DNA of 64,000 nt from an uncultured Bellilinea sp. (GCA_938040735.1 CALHYE010000002.1:124001-188000), one strand, 5' to 3'. Shown: positions 50,658-61,100, counted from the first letter of the stretch. The notes: generated from the letters alone by a model not told the origin. Translations and numbers: made by a program.

Positions 50658-52877
50658 ATGGACGAATCAAAAGAACCCACTGTTCTGGATTATGTCAAAG
50701 CCTTTTTGATGCCGTGGAAAGGAAAACCCCCGGCGCTTTCAACGCAGGAACGAGCACCCGCTCAACCGGTTCTCGAAGCAAAAGAAGAAATTAGCCTCCC
50801 TTCCGAAACCGATATATTGGAACCGGAAGCTGAGAAAAAAGTGGAAGCGGCGATATTCCCTTCACCAACCCAAGAACCGGTTAGATTGCCGATGGGGTGG
50901 CGGACGCTGCTGGCGTTTGTTCTGGCAGTGGTTGGTCAGTCTTTTTTAGAACCCCCCCGCCAGCAAGTCAGCGTTGCCTTAGTTTTTTACGGCCTGGCAA
51001 TTGTGGCATTGATTTTTGCACTGCTTTCTAAAGAATGGGTATTACCGGAGTATGCAGCTGAATCTTCTCCTCCCATGGCGGTTAGCGTAAATCGTAATCC
51101 GCTCCTGCTTTCTATTCCTTTGTTGCTTTTGGCTTTTATCTTTTTCAGCGGAAATCGTTTTACCTCGCTAAATCTGATCCTCTGGCTTTTCGGCATAATG
51201 GCTCTTGTGGCTGCCTTTTATTTACCTTCCGGCAGAGGGGTGAGCCTGAAATCCAAAATCCGATCGTTTTTCCGCGCCCCGCAAGTGATTGTTCGGATCA
51301 CACCTTGGAGCGTGTTGGTTTTCCTTGCGATTGGGTTGGTGGTATTTTTCCGTTTTTACCGGTTGAAAGAAGTGCCCGGAGAGATGTTCAGCGACCATGC
51401 CGAAAAATTGATGGATGTTGCGGAAGTGCTTCAAGGACAAACGTCAATTTTTTTCCCGCGCAATACCGGGCGTGAAGCAATTCAAATGTATCTCACGGCG
51501 CTGATTGCAATTGTGGCAGGGACAAAACTTTCGTTCATGAGTCTTAAAATCGGGACAGCGCTGGCAGGTGTGTTGACTTTGCCGTTTATTTATCTGTTGG
51601 GAAAGGAAATTGGCGGAAAACGGGTGGCGTTGCTGGCTTTTTTGTTAGCGGGGGTTGCCTATTGGGCAAATGTGATCTCTCGAATCGGTTTGCGATTTCC
51701 GCTGTATCCGCTGTTTGCTGCGCCAACGCTTTATTTCCTGATTAAGGGATTAAAGCACCGCACCCGGAACGATTTTATCTGGGCCGGCATTTTCTTGGGT
51801 TTGGGGCTGCACGGTTACAGCCCGGCGCGGCTTGTACCGGTAGTGGTAATTGTGGCTGTTTTGATTTATTTGCTTCATCGTCAATCCGATGGAAATCGCC
51901 GCGGAGCAGTGATCGGTCTCCTTCTTTTGGCAATTACCTCGCTGGCGGTTTTTCTGCCTTTGCTCCGCTATGCCCTCAGCGACCCTGACATGTTTGCCTA
52001 CCGCGCTCTAACCCGCCTGGGTGAAACCGAAACGGTCTATCCCGCCCCGGTAGGAATTGTCTTCCTCAGTAATTTGTGGAAGTCCATGATCATGTTCTTC
52101 TATAAAAACGGGAATATCTGGGTTCATTCAATTCCCAATCGCCCAGCCCTGGATGTGATTAGCGCGGCCTTGTTTTTCCTGGGCAGTTTGCTGGTATTCA
52201 TTCGTTACATTCGTCAGCGTCATTGGCTGGATTTGTTCCTATTGGTGTCCATCCCCTTGTTAATGTTGCCTTCTATTCTTTCGCTGGCTTTTCCAGAAGA
52301 AAATCCATCCTTAAATCGCAGCAGCGGGGCAATTGTCCCTGTATTTATTCTGGCAGCGGTGGGATTAGATGCAGTGATACGATCCATCGAACGGCGTTAT
52401 CCGACAGGTTATCAACGCCTTGTTCCCCTCGCGCTGACCCTTATTTTGCTGTTTTTCATCAGTTCTGCGAATTATGATCTGGTGTTCCGTCAGTTTGATC
52501 GTCAATTTATGGCAGGGGCGTGGAATACTTCTCAAATCGGGGCCGTGATTCGCGCTTTCAGCCAATCACAGGGCAACCCCGATACGGCTTACGTTGTGCC
52601 TTACCCGCATTGGGTGGACACTCGGCTGGTGGGCATCAACGCCGGTTATCCGATGAAAGATTATGCGCTGTGGCCGGATCAATTTGAAACCACTTTGAGT
52701 GAACCCCGCGCTAAATTATTTGTGATTAATCCGCGCGATGAGGATGCTGTCCATAAATTGCAAGAGTTTTACCCGGCGGGCTGGTTGTATTATTACGATG
52801 TTGAATTGGAAGGAAAGGATTTCTTGCTTTTCTTTGTGCCGCCGGCCGGCTTGTTAGATGGAACAGAGCAGCCATGA
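50658..52877 (+). CDS. GT39/ArnT-like (PMT_2) membrane glycosyltransferase
   Basis: A 739-residue protein. About 75 N-terminal residues are cytoplasmic and rich in Glu/Pro, followed by about 12-14 transmembrane helices and a C-terminal soluble domain (about 610-739). The first large loop has the acidic motif EMFSDHAEKL (about 244-253), placed as the catalytic Asp in GT-C enzymes. The RIGLRFPLYPLF and GLGLHGYSPARL regions also match PMT_2. Such enzymes use polyprenyl-phosphate sugars on the outer membrane face. Acceptor and donor are unknown. It is followed by the giant fusion gene, overlapping as ATGA. Confidence 0.85.
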   Translation: MDESKEPTVLDYVKAFLMPWKGKPPALSTQERAPAQPVLEAKEEISLPSETDILEPEAEKKVEAAIFPSPTQEPVRLPMGWRTLLAFVLAVVGQSFLEPPRQQVSVALVFYGLAIVALIFALLSKEWVLPEYAAESSPPMAVSVNRNPLLLSIPLLLLAFIFFSGNRFTSLNLILWLFGIMALVAAFYLPSGRGVSLKSKIRSFFRAPQVIVRITPWSVLVFLAIGLVVFFRFYRLKEVPGEMFSDHAEKLMDVAEVLQGQTSIFFPRNTGREAIQMYLTALIAIVAGTKLSFMSLKIGTALAGVLTLPFIYLLGKEIGGKRVALLAFLLAGVAYWANVISRIGLRFPLYPLFAAPTLYFLIKGLKHRTRNDFIWAGIFLGLGLHGYSPARLVPVVVIVAVLIYLLHRQSDGNRRGAVIGLLLLAITSLAVFLPLLRYALSDPDMFAYRALTRLGETETVYPAPVGIVFLSNLWKSMIMFFYKNGNIWVHSIPNRPALDVISAALFFLGSLLVFIRYIRQRHWLDLFLLVSIPLLMLPSILSLAFPEENPSLNRSSGAIVPVFILAAVGLDAVIRSIERRYPTGYQRLVPLALTLILLFFISSANYDLVFRQFDRQFMAGAWNTSQIGAVIRAFSQSQGNPDTAYVVPYPHWVDTRLVGINAGYPMKDYALWPDQFETTLSEPRAKLFVINPRDEDAVHKLQEFYPAGWLYYYDVELEGKDFLLFFVPPAGLLDGTEQP

Positions 52878-55800
52878 GCGAAAGCGTTTCCACAGGGAAA
52901 AATGTGCAAAGCCGGCTTTTGGTTGAGTCTTTGCGCCTGAGTTGGCTTTTGGACGCAGCGCTATTGAGCATTTTACTGATTGGGTTGATCCTCAGATTTA
53001 ATGGTCTGAATTGGGGTCAAGGTCAGTATCTTCATCCGGATGAACGCTTTTTGGTATGGGTTACTGCCGATTTGAGGCCCGTTGAAGGTTGGGGAGCGTA
53101 TTTCAATACGGCTCAATCATCGCTGAATCCTCACAATGTAGGGCACCGCTTTTTCGTTTATGGCACATTCCCAATTTTCCTAACTCGCTATCTAACCGAA
53201 TGGGTATTTTCCAGCAGCAATTGGGATCAAGTCATTGCGATTGGCAGGAGTCTGAGCGCGCTGTTTGATTTGCTAACCGTGCTGGTGGTATTTTTGATTG
53301 GGGAACGCCTGTGGGGTAAGATCACGGGGATATTGGGGGCGGCGTTCTCCGCGCTGGCGGTGCTGCAAATTCAGCAAGCTCATTACTATACGACAGATTC
53401 CTTTGCTGCATTTTTTTCAACCCTGGCAGTCTATTTTGCTGTCCGGCTGGCGGCCATGCCGGAAAAACCGCTTCAAGAGCCATTAACCAGCAACCCGGGG
53501 TTGAAATTTGATTCGAGGATCATGTGGCATTGCGCCGTGTTTGGGGCAGCGGCAGGTCTGGCGGCTGCTTCCAAGATTCATGTTGGGGTTGTGGCGGTGT
53601 TACTGCCGGGCGTTTTGTTTTGGAAATATTTTCAAGCTTGGCGTGAAAACAAAAAATTATCCATAGCAGTTGTGATAAGCGGTTTGCTGGCAGGCGGATT
53701 CAGCGCTATGATTGCCTTCCGCTTCTTCCAGCCGTATGCTTTTCAAGGGCCGCAAATCTGGAATATTCTGCCAAATCCATTGTGGGTAGAAAATTTGAAG
53801 AGTTTGCTGGCCCAAACAGTCGGTGAGGTGGATTTCCCGCCGGCTCTGCAATGGGCGCGTCGCCCGATTACGTTCTCCTTTCAAAATATGGTGCTTTGGG
53901 GAATGGGACTGCCCATGGGATTGACGGCCTGGGCGGGGATGCTGTGGATGGGGTGGCGGTTGATTAAGAGCCGCTTTGACCATCCCTTTGCCCCGGTGTG
54001 GGGGTGGACAATGCTCTACTTTGTCTGGCAATCCCTGCAGGGCAACCCTACCATGCGTTATCAATTGCCGATCTATCCAATTTTGGCAATAACCGCAGGT
54101 TGGACCATTTCATCCCTCTGGCAAAAAGTGAGTCATCACAATCGGAGCAACATGCCGGTTGCCCGGTTAAAACGTTTAGGCGTCATCGGTCTGAGTCTGG
54201 TGGTTTTGGGCTTTACGGCCGGCTGGGCCGTTGCTTTTGATGGAATTTACACCCGACCGGTGACGCGGGTTGAGGCTTCACGCTGGATTTATCAAAACGT
54301 GCCTGGCGCGGTGAATTTATCCATTCGTGCGGCAAATGAGGAATATCATCAACCGTTAGCGCTTAACTCGCTGGTGGTTTTGCAGCGAGAGGATACCCTC
54401 CATTCCAGTTTCCGCGCGGTTCAAAGCGGAACGATTACCGAAGTTTACTTTGACTCAATCCGCGACCTAACCTTGAGTGGTCAACCAAAGACGTTGGAAG
54501 TCACTATCCGGGAAGCCGGTAAGCGCTACGCTGCCACAGGTTCAGGCGCTCTAAGGCAAACCTTTGAGGAAAGTCAACCCCGGCCACACCGGCTTACGCT
54601 GGATTTCCCACTGGCGGTTGAAGCAGGCAAATTGTACACTCTCTCAGTTCGGTTTGGGGGGGCTGAAACGGCTCTTTCGTTGCAGGGTGGAGGCGCCGTT
54701 CTGATCCGTTACGAAGAAGGGTCAATCCGGCAACTTTTGACGGATTGGACGGAAGCCATCCGCCCAAACCGCCCGTTGGAAGTTACTTTCCAGCCTTTAC
54801 GTTCGGGTCGTTTGAACGAGATCGTTTTCTACCGGCTGGTGGATCGAGCCGCGACTCCGGGGATGAAAACTTTGCAAATTGAGGTGTATGACCGCAGCAT
54901 AGCCGGTCAACCGCTCAGCGCAGCGACCCTCACGGATGATTTTGTGGCCGATGGACTGGATGCGCGGGGCGAAAGCGTGAGTTTTGAACCAAGTCCCCCT
55001 CTGGAAGTTGAGGCAGGAAAAACCTACACCCTTCAAATAGAACTGACACAAGGTGAGGGAGAAATTGCATTTTTCCCGGCTGCTGGTGTGAATGAAACGG
55101 TATGGGATGACGGTCTGCCTTTGCGGTTAGAGGGATATGACCCTTACGGGGGGATATATCCCCGAGATTTGACGCTTGACCTTTATGCTGATGATACCGT
55201 GGAAAAGCGTGAGCGGATGATTGAGCTGCTTGACCGTGCGGATTATATTTACATCTCTTCCAACCGACAGTGGGGGACGCTCCCTCGCTTGCCCGAGCGT
55301 TATCCGCTGACGACGGCCTACTACCGGTATCTTTTGGGGTGTCCGGAAGAGAAAGAACTTTTATGGTGCTACCGCGTGGCGCAGCCCGGTATGTTCAAAG
55401 GTCAATTGGGTTTTGAACTGGAAGCCGTGTTTCAGTCCAATCCAAAATTGGGCGGGGTTGAAATCAATACCCAATTTGCGGAAGAGGCTTTTACGGTTTA
55501 TGACCACCCCAAAGTGTTGATTTTCAAAAAGAGTAAGGAATACGACCCTCTCCAAATGGCGCGGCTTTTGCGAAGTGTGGATTTATCCGGCGTGGTGCGT
55601 GTCCTGCCTGGAAGAGCGCCTTCTTATCCGGCTAACTTAATGCTGCCGGATCATTTGTTGGCTCAACAACGCAACGGTGGGACATGGGCTGAGTTATTTG
55701 ATAGCAATGGTTTGTTGAATCGTGTTCCGTTTTTAGGCTGGCTGGTATGGTATCTGGTCATCAGTGTTCTGGGGTGGATCATCTATCCGATTCTGCGCGT

Positions 55801-58153
55801 AGCCATGAGCGGTTTGCCGGATCGAGGTTATCCACTGGTTAAGATCGCCGGAATGTTATTTTTATCCTGGGGGGTATGGCTGGTTTCTTCATTGGGAGGG
55901 AGATTTGAGCGAAGTACGATTACCATCGTGTTCTTGGTTCTTCTTTTGTTGGGTGGCTTGGCGGCGTTTTTTCAGCGTGAACGCTTAATTGAGGAAATTC
56001 GGCAACGGAAAGCGTATTTCTTAAGGGTTGAAGGAATCGGCCTGGCTTTTTTCATCTTTTTTACTCTGATTCGGGTTGGCAATCCTGATTTGTGGCATCC
56101 CGCTTTTGGTGGGGAAAAGCCGATGGACTTTGCCTACTTCAACGCCATACTGAAAAGTACCGTTTTCCCACCCTATAATCCATGGTACAGCGGTGGTTAT
56201 ATCAACTATTATTACTACGGATTTGTGCTGGTTGGCGTTCCAACAAAATGGTTGGGTATTGTTCCCTCAGTCGCTTATAACCTTATCTTGCCGACCATGT
56301 TTGCTACTTTTGCGCTTGGCGCTTTTAGCGCGGGTTGGAACATTGCCGCTCATTTTCTTAAGGAAATCGGAAGAAACGGGACTTCTTTCGGAAAACCCAT
56401 GTGGGTGGGGTTGGGTTCAGCCGTTGCGGCCTTGATTCTGGGCAATTTGGGTACTGCCAGGATGATCTGGCATGGGTTGATGCGCCTTGCGATGAGTGGG
56501 TCGTCGCTTGAAGAAGCGAATTTTTTCTTGAAGCTTTCATGGATGGTTCAGGGACTCTCTCGCTTTTTGGCGGGAGCGCGGCTGCCTTACAGTACAGGCG
56601 ATTGGTATTGGATACCCAGCCGGGCGTTGCCGGGTGAAGCCATTACCGAATTCCCGTTTTTTACCTTCTTATATGCCGATCCCCACGCTCACTTGTTTGC
56701 GCTGCCGTTGACGATGTTGGCATTGGGTTGGTGTTTATCCATTGCGTTTGGCAAGCAGCATTGGGGTTTTGATCGTCCTCAGTCGGTTGTTGCTTTTCTT
56801 GTCACGATGCTCTCAGGCGGGTTGGTCATTGGGGTTTTGAGACCCACCAATACCTGGGACATGCCGACTTATCTTGGATTGGGAGTTTCTGCGCTGGTTT
56901 ACTCTTCAATCCGTTATGGAAATCATTCGGCTATTCAGCGGGGAGGTGTGCCGGTCTGGTTAAAGCGGTTATTAGTAGCGCTTGGGTCAAGTTTGTTTTT
57001 GATTGCGCTCTCGTTTGTGCTGTTTGCGCCTTATTCGCAATGGTATGCCCAGGGTTACGGCAGTGTGCAACTTTGGGAAGGAAACCGCTCGCCGGTGGCA
57101 TCTTACCTGACTCATTGGGGGTTGTTTTTCTTTGTGATTGCCTCGTGGTTGGTTTATGAAACCATCCATTGGATGGCAAATACTCCACTTTCTTCATTAC
57201 AAAAACTTCGTCCGTGGCGGTTTTGGATTTTCAGCGGTTTAGGGATATACCTGTTGGCAGTGGTATTGTTGAATGTTTCATTGAAGGTTGAAATTGCTTT
57301 TTATCCGCTCACTTTAGCGGTTTGGTGCCTGGTTTTGCTGCTGCGCCCTAATCAACCTGATGCTAAACGCGTCGTTTTGTTTCTGATTGGTACGGGTGTC
57401 ATCTTGACCTTGATGGTCGAAGTTATTGTGCTGGTGGGTGATATTGGCCGGATGAACACTGTGTTTAAGTTTTACTTACAGGCCTGGAATTTGCTGGCAA
57501 TTGGGGCGGCTGCCGCAGCCGGTTGGCTGCTGCCGGCTATTGAAGAGGAGTGGAAATCCGGCTGGAAGCCTTTGTGGAAGTTTGCCATGAGCGCCCTACT
57601 GATTGCAGCGCTTTTGTACCCGCTCATGGCAGGCACCGCCAAGGTTCGTGATCGAATGAGCGGTATTGCTCCCCGTGGGCTGGATGGAATGGCATATATG
57701 CGAACGGCGGAATACTCCGATCAGGGGCGGATGATGGATTTGAGCCAGGATTACCGCGCGATTCGTTGGATGCAGGAAAATGTGAAAGGTTCGCCAGTGA
57801 TTCTGGAAGCCAATACGCCGTTGTATCGCTGGGGATCGCGTTTTTCGATTTACACAGGCTTACCCACAATCATCGGTTGGGATTGGCATCAGCGCCAGCA
57901 GCGTGCAGCGGTGCAGAATGATTTCAGCGTTCAAAACCGCATTTTTGATGTGGCTGAAATTTACAACAGCCTCTCGAAAGAAACCGTCCGGGAACTTTTA
58001 GAACGCTACACTGTAAAATATATCATTGTAGGACAGTTGGAACAGGCATATTATGAGCCGGGTGGACTATCCAAATTCTCCCAGTGGAATGGCGACCTTT
58101 GGATGGAAGTATACCGAGATATGGATACCATAATATACGAGGTGATCCCTTGA
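52874..58153 (+). CDS. Giant fusion: GT39-like domain + duplicated beta domain + DUF2298 (Chlor_Arch_YYY)
   Basis: A 1759-residue protein with more than 25 predicted membrane helices. Part 1 (about 1-490) is GT-C/PMT-like, with LHPDERF near residue 52. Part 2 (about 500-950) is soluble and external; it contains two homologous beta-sandwich units, marked by PLAVEAGKLYTLSVRF (about 577-592) and PLEVEAGKTYTLQIEL (about 707-722). Part 3 (about 960-1759) is DUF2298, with EKPMDFAYFNAIL, GGYINYYYYGFVLVG (about 1106-1120), DPHAHLFALP, NTWDMPTY and RMNTVFKFYLQAW. The whole is probably an outer-face glycosyltransferase pair in one chain. It overlaps the upstream gene (ATGA) and the next one (TTGA). Confidence 0.87.
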   Translation: MSESVSTGKNVQSRLLVESLRLSWLLDAALLSILLIGLILRFNGLNWGQGQYLHPDERFLVWVTADLRPVEGWGAYFNTAQSSLNPHNVGHRFFVYGTFPIFLTRYLTEWVFSSSNWDQVIAIGRSLSALFDLLTVLVVFLIGERLWGKITGILGAAFSALAVLQIQQAHYYTTDSFAAFFSTLAVYFAVRLAAMPEKPLQEPLTSNPGLKFDSRIMWHCAVFGAAAGLAAASKIHVGVVAVLLPGVLFWKYFQAWRENKKLSIAVVISGLLAGGFSAMIAFRFFQPYAFQGPQIWNILPNPLWVENLKSLLAQTVGEVDFPPALQWARRPITFSFQNMVLWGMGLPMGLTAWAGMLWMGWRLIKSRFDHPFAPVWGWTMLYFVWQSLQGNPTMRYQLPIYPILAITAGWTISSLWQKVSHHNRSNMPVARLKRLGVIGLSLVVLGFTAGWAVAFDGIYTRPVTRVEASRWIYQNVPGAVNLSIRAANEEYHQPLALNSLVVLQREDTLHSSFRAVQSGTITEVYFDSIRDLTLSGQPKTLEVTIREAGKRYAATGSGALRQTFEESQPRPHRLTLDFPLAVEAGKLYTLSVRFGGAETALSLQGGGAVLIRYEEGSIRQLLTDWTEAIRPNRPLEVTFQPLRSGRLNEIVFYRLVDRAATPGMKTLQIEVYDRSIAGQPLSAATLTDDFVADGLDARGESVSFEPSPPLEVEAGKTYTLQIELTQGEGEIAFFPAAGVNETVWDDGLPLRLEGYDPYGGIYPRDLTLDLYADDTVEKRERMIELLDRADYIYISSNRQWGTLPRLPERYPLTTAYYRYLLGCPEEKELLWCYRVAQPGMFKGQLGFELEAVFQSNPKLGGVEINTQFAEEAFTVYDHPKVLIFKKSKEYDPLQMARLLRSVDLSGVVRVLPGRAPSYPANLMLPDHLLAQQRNGGTWAELFDSNGLLNRVPFLGWLVWYLVISVLGWIIYPILRVAMSGLPDRGYPLVKIAGMLFLSWGVWLVSSLGGRFERSTITIVFLVLLLLGGLAAFFQRERLIEEIRQRKAYFLRVEGIGLAFFIFFTLIRVGNPDLWHPAFGGEKPMDFAYFNAILKSTVFPPYNPWYSGGYINYYYYGFVLVGVPTKWLGIVPSVAYNLILPTMFATFALGAFSAGWNIAAHFLKEIGRNGTSFGKPMWVGLGSAVAALILGNLGTARMIWHGLMRLAMSGSSLEEANFFLKLSWMVQGLSRFLAGARLPYSTGDWYWIPSRALPGEAITEFPFFTFLYADPHAHLFALPLTMLALGWCLSIAFGKQHWGFDRPQSVVAFLVTMLSGGLVIGVLRPTNTWDMPTYLGLGVSALVYSSIRYGNHSAIQRGGVPVWLKRLLVALGSSLFLIALSFVLFAPYSQWYAQGYGSVQLWEGNRSPVASYLTHWGLFFFVIASWLVYETIHWMANTPLSSLQKLRPWRFWIFSGLGIYLLAVVLLNVSLKVEIAFYPLTLAVWCLVLLLRPNQPDAKRVVLFLIGTGVILTLMVEVIVLVGDIGRMNTVFKFYLQAWNLLAIGAAAAAGWLLPAIEEEWKSGWKPLWKFAMSALLIAALLYPLMAGTAKVRDRMSGIAPRGLDGMAYMRTAEYSDQGRMMDLSQDYRAIRWMQENVKGSPVILEANTPLYRWGSRFSIYTGLPTIIGWDWHQRQQRAAVQNDFSVQNRIFDVAEIYNSLSKETVRELLERYTVKYIIVGQLEQAYYEPGGLSKFSQWNGDLWMEVYRDMDTIIYEVIP

Positions 58154-58500
58154 AAAGCGACCAATTTGCCGAAATGATTTACCATATTGCGGAACAAAAG
58201 GAATGGCTGGAAGGTGTTGAGTTGGGTTCATACCGGGCTGCTTCTTTGAACAGCGAGGGTTTCATCCATTGTTCAAGAAAAGATCAAGTTATGGAGGTGG
58301 CCGAGCGGTTGTTCTTTGAGCGGACGGATGTGGTGGTCTTGGAAATTGATCCGCAAACCTTGCCGGTTGAGGTACGATACGAAACCGCTCCGAATGGAAA
58401 ATCATATCCTCATGTCTTTGGAGAAATCCCTCTGCAGGCGGTTCGGCGGGTTCTGGTTCTTGATTGGATGAATCATACTCTGGGAGACTTATCTGCCTGA
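58150..58500 (+). CDS. DUF952 family protein
   Basis: A 116-residue cytoplasmic protein. MIYHIAEQKEWL, GSYRAASLNSEGFIHCSRKD and the ending PHVFGEIPLQAVRRVLVL define DUF952. The family has a fold related to ADP-ribosyl-type enzymes, but its function is not known. The TTG at 58150 overlaps the previous stop (TTGA) and GAGGTG precedes it. An ATG at 58174 that begins the conserved region is the alternative start. Its place between two DUF2298 genes is unexpected for a small soluble protein. Confidence 0.85.
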   Translation: MKSDQFAEMIYHIAEQKEWLEGVELGSYRAASLNSEGFIHCSRKDQVMEVAERLFFERTDVVVLEIDPQTLPVEVRYETAPNGKSYPHVFGEIPLQAVRRVLVLDWMNHTLGDLSA

Positions 58501-58518
58501 GCGGGTTGGGTTGAAGAG

Positions 58519-61095
58519 ATGAGTCAAGTTCTCATGACTTTAACGTGGTATTTGATCGTTACCGTGGCGGGATTCGTCTCCTTGCCTCTGGCATATCGTT
58601 TTCTCAATTTCTTGCCTGATCGCGGTTATACATTCAGCCGTTCGCTAGGGTTGCTTTTGTGGGGATACATTTTTTGGCTGTTGACCACTTTTGGGGTATT
58701 GCAAAATAACGCCGGTGGGGTTTTGTTTGCGCTGATTTTGCTAGCCGGTGTGAGCGCTTTGGTGATCCATGGAAAATGGGGGGAGTTCAGAGACTGGTTT
58801 CACAGCCAAATCCGCTTAATTGTGACGGCTGAAAGCCTGTTTTTGGCTGCGTATCTTCTTTGGACAGTTGTGCGGGCTGCAAACCCGGAGATTATATACA
58901 CCGAAAAGCCTATGGAACTGGCTTTCATCAACGCAATCCTGCGTTCGCCGGCTTTTCCGCCCTTTGATCCGTGGCTGGCGGGTTATGCCATCTCGTATTA
59001 TTACTTTGGCTATGTGATTGTTGCTATGCTCATTCACCTGAGTGGTGCGCCCAGTTCGATTGGGTTTAATTTGGGAATCGCCATGTGGTTTGGCTTGACC
59101 GCGTTAGCCGCTTATGGGGTTTTGTTCAACCTGTTGAGCGGGATCCTGTCTCCGGACAGGCCGGCGGAATCCAATCGAAAAGCGGTTGGCTGGGCATTGC
59201 TTGCGCCGTTATTCATCCTGATCGTAAGCAATCTTTCCGGATTACTGGATGTTTTCCATGCGCGAGGGATCTTCTGGCAGCGCACTCCACAAGGCGTTCT
59301 CGAATCATCCTTCTGGAAGTGGCTGGGCATTCAGGAATTTGACCAACCGCCGCCGGAACCACTTTCGTGGATGCCCAAACGAACTTACTGGTTGTGGTGG
59401 CGCGGCTCACGCGTATTGCAGGATTTTAATCTGGTCAATCAACGCGAAGAAGTGATTGATGAGTTTCCCTTTTTCTCCTATCTGCTGGCAGACATGCACC
59501 CGCATGTGCTTGGAATGCCGTTTGTGCTTTTAGCTGCCGGATTGGCGTTGAACTTTTATTTTTCTTTCAAAAAACAACCGCCCCCGCAGCCTTCAATATT
59601 GAAGTGGATTAAAGATCCACGTACCTGGTTGAGCGCGTTAATTTTTGGCGGTTTGTCTTTCTTGAACACGTGGGATTTCCCTATCTACCTGGCTTTGTTC
59701 GCCAGTGTGTATGTCCTTCACCGTTACTTTCAGGATGGATGGGGGTGGCGTCGGGTAGGTGATTTTGTGTTTGTTGCCATAATCCTGGGTGTTTTGGGCG
59801 TTTTCCTCTACCTGCCTTTTTATTTGGGCTTCTCTTCCCAGGCAGGCGGTTTTCTGCCCAGCCTGATTTTCCACACCCGCGGGGTGCATTTCTGGGTGAT
59901 GTTTGCGCCTTTATTATTGCCCATCCTGGTTTGGCTGATCGTTCAGCGAGGGATTTTATCTCGGGCAGAGCTGCGCTGGGGCGCTCTGATTGGTTCTGGC
60001 ATTGTGGCGGCGGGGTGGATCTTGATGCTGATAGCCAGTAAGATTATTGAATTGGCTGGTTTGCTGGGACAGGCTTGGATGGCTTCTGTGGACAGCAATC
60101 TGGCGAGTATGGGGCAAACTCTGAACCGGCTGAGTGGATTATTTTTCATCAAACAGGGCGGTTCGGGTGCAGAATTGTTTCAGGCAGCCTTCATCCGAAG
60201 GATTACCAGCCCTGGCACATGGCTGACCTTGGCGATCGTCCTCATTTTCGTCTTTGCTATGTTTGCCGCCTTGCGGCGGTTGTATGGATATTCCTCAGTT
60301 TCCGAAAATAATCCTGATCAGCCACAACCGGAAGAAGATCAAAACCGAGGTTTTGTCTTGTTGCTGATTTTGCTCGGCGCTGGGTTGACTCTTGCGCCGG
60401 AGTTTTTCTATTTACAGGATGATTTTGGCACCCGCATGAACACCATATTTAAGTTTTATTTTCAGACGTGGATTTTGTGGGGAATTGCCGCAGCCTATGC
60501 CAGCGTTATCCTTTTGCGTCGCTTGAGCGGCAAATGGGGATGGCTGGTGAAAACGGGTTGGGTGATCTTATTGATGAGCTCCCTGGTTTATCCATCGGTA
60601 ATGCTCCCCGCCAAAACGGGTTTGCTGCGAGGTCAACCCGTTCAAATGACCCTCGACGGTAAAGCCTATTTGCAGCGTGATGAACCGGATGAGTGGCAGG
60701 CATTCCAATTCTTATGGGAGATGCCTTTGGGGTATGTTGTTGAGGCAGTTGGGCCGCAATATAACCCTCAATTTGCCCGGGTTGCCACTCATGCCGGCCA
60801 ACCCGGTCTGCTGGGATGGGAAGGCCATGAAATTCAATGGCGGGGAAGCGCCAAAGAAATGGGCTCACGGCGGGTGGATATTGAAACGCTCTACCAGACG
60901 AATGATTGGTTAAGAGCCCAAGAAATAATCCAGCAATATGGCATTCGTTATATTTACATCGGACCGGTGGAACGAAGCGCCTATCGCGTTTCCGAAAACA
61001 AGTTTTCTACCCATCTGGGTTTGATCTTTGCAAATTCCAATGTGCGAATATATGAAGTGCCAAATTCTTTGGTGAAAAAACACCCTGCGTGGTAA
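58519..61095 (+). CDS. DUF2298 (Chlor_Arch_YYY) membrane protein
   Basis: An 858-residue protein with about 16-18 membrane helices. It is paralogous to the C-terminal part of the 1759-residue neighbour: TEKPMELAFINAILRS, GYAISYYYFGYVIVAML (about 155-170), ADMHPHVLGMP, FLNTWDFPIYLA and RMNTIFKFYFQTW. The C-terminal 150 residues form a soluble tail. DUF2298 proteins are thought to be GT-C type glycosyltransferases of archaea and Chloroflexi, but their reaction is not known. It lacks the N-terminal PMT-like part of its neighbour. It lies 18 bases after the DUF952 gene. Confidence 0.88.
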   Translation: MSQVLMTLTWYLIVTVAGFVSLPLAYRFLNFLPDRGYTFSRSLGLLLWGYIFWLLTTFGVLQNNAGGVLFALILLAGVSALVIHGKWGEFRDWFHSQIRLIVTAESLFLAAYLLWTVVRAANPEIIYTEKPMELAFINAILRSPAFPPFDPWLAGYAISYYYFGYVIVAMLIHLSGAPSSIGFNLGIAMWFGLTALAAYGVLFNLLSGILSPDRPAESNRKAVGWALLAPLFILIVSNLSGLLDVFHARGIFWQRTPQGVLESSFWKWLGIQEFDQPPPEPLSWMPKRTYWLWWRGSRVLQDFNLVNQREEVIDEFPFFSYLLADMHPHVLGMPFVLLAAGLALNFYFSFKKQPPPQPSILKWIKDPRTWLSALIFGGLSFLNTWDFPIYLALFASVYVLHRYFQDGWGWRRVGDFVFVAIILGVLGVFLYLPFYLGFSSQAGGFLPSLIFHTRGVHFWVMFAPLLLPILVWLIVQRGILSRAELRWGALIGSGIVAAGWILMLIASKIIELAGLLGQAWMASVDSNLASMGQTLNRLSGLFFIKQGGSGAELFQAAFIRRITSPGTWLTLAIVLIFVFAMFAALRRLYGYSSVSENNPDQPQPEEDQNRGFVLLLILLGAGLTLAPEFFYLQDDFGTRMNTIFKFYFQTWILWGIAAAYASVILLRRLSGKWGWLVKTGWVILLMSSLVYPSVMLPAKTGLLRGQPVQMTLDGKAYLQRDEPDEWQAFQFLWEMPLGYVVEAVGPQYNPQFARVATHAGQPGLLGWEGHEIQWRGSAKEMGSRRVDIETLYQTNDWLRAQEIIQQYGIRYIYIGPVERSAYRVSENKFSTHLGLIFANSNVRIYEVPNSLVKKHPAW

Positions 61096-61100
61096 TCAAG

